A stretch of 64,000 bases of DNA, from the NCBI RefSeq assembly GCF_946415235.1, contig NZ_CAMKRR010000003.1, positions 1 to 64,000 of the forward strand, written 5' to 3'. The notes beneath the pieces were generated by a model that was not told where the DNA came from, made no database searches, and was given only the letters and a program-made list of their open reading frames with translations. The stretch comes from an uncultured Ruminococcus sp. GTDB lineage: Bacteria; Bacillota; Clostridia; Oscillospirales; Ruminococcaceae. Each line of letters starts with the position of its first letter. Position 1 is the stretch's first letter. The position numbers and the translations under genes are program-made. Below, piece after piece: positions 61,870 through 64,000 of this stretch.

Positions 61870-61924
61870 CCACATTTCGGAAAATTTTTCTACTGATTTT
61901 ACGCACTTCTGCATAATGCACAAT

Positions 61925-62617
61925 TCAAAAAACTTTCTCAGGCATAAATTGTAAATAATCACCTGATATAAGATGAAAATTCACATCATCATAAGTATTT
62001 TTTACGCATAGCTCATGTGCGGACCGACCATGTATATGTCCGTAGTAACAGTCTTTTATCTTATAACGATAAAGTATCTCAAGGATATCATAGTTAAAAT
62101 TTGAAGCAAAAATAGGCGGATAATGAAGAAACACTATTGGTATCAGTTCCTCTGCCAGAGCTGATCTGATAGAAGTTTCAAGCCGCTGGACTTCCCTTTT
62201 CAGTATCTTTTCGTCCTGAGTTTCTCCCGGCATATTGACCCAGCCTCTTGTACCGCATATACCGTGATCGCCGTATCTGTAATGATTGTTATGCAGTATC
62301 CTGATGGATTTTAAGCCCTCTGCTTCAAGAAAGCCTTCCATCTTTTTCATGGTAGTCCACCAATAATCATGGTTTCCCTTAATGATTATCTTTTGTCCGG
62401 GAAGCTCTTCGATAAAACGGAAATCGGGAGCTGCCTCTTCAAGAGACATTCCCCATGATATATCCCCGGGAAGAACTACGGTATCATCGTCCTTTATCGT
62501 TTCAAGCCAGTTCTTCTCGATCCTCTCCTGATAATCTTCCCACCCGCTGAAAACGCTCATGGTTTTCGACGGATCGCCTTTACACAAGTGAAGATCGGCA
62601 AGTACAAACAAGCTCAT
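61925..62617 (-). CDS. Metallophosphoesterase (COG1768-like)
   Basis: 230 residues. Motifs ADLHLC, GDISWG, GNHDYWW, HYPPIF and GHIHGRS give the complete dimetal site of the calcineurin-like family. The substrate is unknown. It starts three bases after thrC ends on the same strand and may be cotranscribed with it. No membrane segment or signal peptide is present. Confidence 0.9.
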   Translation of the reverse strand: MSLFVLADLHLCKGDPSKTMSVFSGWEDYQERIEKNWLETIKDDDTVVLPGDISWGMSLEEAAPDFRFIEELPGQKIIIKGNHDYWWTTMKKMEGFLEAEGLKSIRILHNNHYRYGDHGICGTRGWVNMPGETQDEKILKREVQRLETSIRSALAEELIPIVFLHYPPIFASNFNYDILEILYRYKIKDCYYGHIHGRSAHELCVKNTYDDVNFHLISGDYLQFMPEKVF

Positions 62618-62620
62618 GGA

Positions 62621-64000
62621 TCATATGCCCAGTGTCCTGAGCACGTAATCCTTCTGCTCCGTCTTATCTATAACGTCATCGAAACGCTCGGGCTTATTTT
62701 TAAGATCAGCAAGTGCCGAAGGTACGGGGATATTTGAAATCTCAGCGATCCTGCCGACCTTGTCGTATTCGTCTATATCTGACTTCCTGCCTTCAAGGGC
62801 TTCAAGAACAGCTGCACTGAACTTATACGGACTTGCTGTCGAAGCTATGACTGTCTTTGTGTTATCGCCCGTTGTTTCCTTATAATCCTTGTACACCTTG
62901 ACAGCTACCGCTGTGTGAGTATCACAGGTATAGGAATACTTCTCATATATCGAATGTATAGTAGCTTTCGTCTGACCGTCATCGCAGAAGCCTGCGGCAA
63001 ATTCCTCTTTCAGCTTGGCTTTTACATCATCATTTACTTCATACCTGCCTTCTGAGGAGAGCTTGCCGAACCACTCACGGATGATCGCGTCATCTCTGCC
63101 CGTCATAAGGTAAAGGAGTCTCTCAAGATTGCTTGAGATAAGGATATCCATCGACGGCGAAACAGTTGCATAGAACTTTCTGTTCCTGTCATAAACGCCT
63201 GTATTTATAAAATCGGTAAGAACATTATTGATATTGGAAGCACATATGAGCTTATTTACAGGTATTCCCATATGCTTTGCATAATAAGCGGCAAGTATAT
63301 TGCCGAAATTACCTGTCGGAACAACTATGTTGATCTTTTCACCAAGCTTTATCTCTCCATCCTTGACAAGCTCGGCATATGCAGAAATATAATATACTAC
63401 CTGCGGTACAAGACGTCCCCAGTTAATAGAATTAGCGCTTGAAAAGATCATTCCGTTAGCGTCAAGCGCTTTTTTCACTTCATCATTTGTGAATATGGCT
63501 TTTACGCCATTCTGACAGTCGTCAAAATTGCCCTTTATAGCACAAACTCCCACATTTGAACCTTCCTGAGTCTTCATCTGGCGCTTCTGCATAGGGCTTA
63601 CACCGTCCTCGGGATAAAAAACAAGAATAGAAGTTCCTTCAACATCCTTGAAGCCCTCAAGAGCAGCCTTTCCTGTATCGCCGGAAGTAGCTACAAGAAT
63701 AACTATCTTCTTATCGAGCTTTATCTTCTTTGCAGACGTTGTAAGGAAATACGGCAGTATCTGAAGTGCCATATCCTTGAATGCACAGGTCGGACCATGC
63801 CATAACTCAAGCATATATGTACCGTCAAAAAGATGAGCGATCTCAGCAATGCTCTCAGTCTCGAAATTACTGGTGCTGTAAGCATTATCTGTGCAATGAT
63901 GTATTTCAGCCTCTGTAAAATCAGTAAGATATTTAGCAAAAATATATGCTGCTCTGTCGGCATACTTCATATCACCGATAGCCTTTATTTCATCAAGTGT
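62621..64000 (-). CDS. thrC: Threonine synthase, 5' end outside the window
   Basis: Converts O-phosphohomoserine to threonine with PLP. The frame is open to the window edge (codons read TLDEIKAIGD before MKYADRA), so the ATG at 63970 is internal. 460 codons are visible. The PLP lysine is in GPTCAFKDMALQ, and VATSGDTGKAAL is the phosphate-binding loop. About 40 residues at the N-terminus are missing, by comparison with a usual length near 495. The length and SPSMDILISSNLERLLY place it in the fungal/E. coli-like class. Confidence 0.95.
   Translation of the reverse strand, partial: TLDEIKAIGDMKYADRAAYIFAKYLTDFTEAEIHHCTDNAYSTSNFETESIAEIAHLFDGTYMLELWHGPTCAFKDMALQILPYFLTTSAKKIKLDKKIVILVATSGDTGKAALEGFKDVEGTSILVFYPEDGVSPMQKRQMKTQEGSNVGVCAIKGNFDDCQNGVKAIFTNDEVKKALDANGMIFSSANSINWGRLVPQVVYYISAYAELVKDGEIKLGEKINIVVPTGNFGNILAAYYAKHMGIPVNKLICASNINNVLTDFINTGVYDRNRKFYATVSPSMDILISSNLERLLYLMTGRDDAIIREWFGKLSSEGRYEVNDDVKAKLKEEFAAGFCDDGQTKATIHSIYEKYSYTCDTHTAVAVKVYKDYKETTGDNTKTVIASTASPYKFSAAVLEALEGRKSDIDEYDKVGRIAEISNIPVPSALADLKNKPERFDDVIDKTEQKDYVLRTLGI

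Noticed and set aside
1-64000. CRISPR arrays, insertion sequences, prophage modules
   Set aside because: No regular repeat-spacer array, transposase or phage structural gene was seen. The only recombinase is the tyrosine recombinase at 46.6-47.6 kb, without flanking repeats.

Overview
The window looks like chromosome of a low-GC, anaerobic, mostly asporogenous Clostridia member close to Ruminococcus. The basis is gene content: anaerobic NrdDG, Rex, soluble Hdr/Flx iron-sulfur enzymes, a split TCA pathway, a eukaryote-like secreted ubiquitin and relic sporulation-family genes. Promoters are very regular, with TTGACA/TATAAT-like hexamers and 17-bp spacers in front of many genes. No complete tRNA, no rRNA, no CRISPR array and no IS element were seen. 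The species assignment is inference.

Layout. 1-1.7 kb: two unrecognised overlapping genes, the first cut by the window edge. 1.8-4.9 kb: pantothenate operon (PanG-type ketopantoate reductase, panB, panC, panD). 5.1-9.1 kb: accessory segment with a Phd/RelE toxin-antitoxin pair, then two 73-bp direct repeats that are 3' pieces of a leucine-type tRNA gene, bracketing a secreted ubiquitin-domain protein and a 29-residue peptide gene. 9.3-14.8 kb: UDP-sugar pyrophosphorylase, heterodimeric ABC exporter, and a DinB-like gene broken by an in-frame stop. 15-31.2 kb: the metabolic core: aconitase, a small membrane protein, NADP-isocitrate dehydrogenase, Rex, then fumarase, HdrBCA, MvhD, three Flx-like electron-input subunits, a soluble fumarate reductase pair and an AspT/SucE-type carrier. 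31.2-36.4 kb: pyrE, zinc ribbon, SGNH-like protein, and nrdDG with two perfect NrdR boxes exactly 200 bp apart. 36.4-43.9 kb: pnp-rpsO, PH-domain and FkbM genes, a GntR-controlled ABC system, and pyrB with a fused PyrI-like zinc domain. 43.9-54.3 kb: HD protein, asnB, a Nudix/tyrosine recombinase pair, a stand-alone Spo0A effector domain with phased 0A boxes, acyl-CoA ligase, pyrimidine phosphorylase and small proteins including a BofA relative. 54.5-64 kb: membrane proteins, proC, a radical SAM enzyme, a Cys-rich mini-protein, tig-clpP-clpX, a phosphoesterase and thrC (cut by the window edge).

How the genes work together. The strongest candidate for an undescribed system is the run from 19.6 to 31.2 kb. 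Fumarase is followed, with short gaps or overlaps, by a full set of Hdr/Flx flavin-iron-sulfur subunits and by a catalytically intact fumarate reductase flavoprotein with its iron-sulfur partner. There is no membrane anchor gene. The simplest reading is a cytosolic complex that takes NAD(P)H electrons and reduces fumarate to succinate, possibly with flavin-based bifurcation to ferredoxin. Succinate may leave by the adjacent carrier, and the neighbouring Rex may sense NADH/NAD+. Aconitase and isocitrate dehydrogenase supply 2-oxoglutarate by the oxidative branch.
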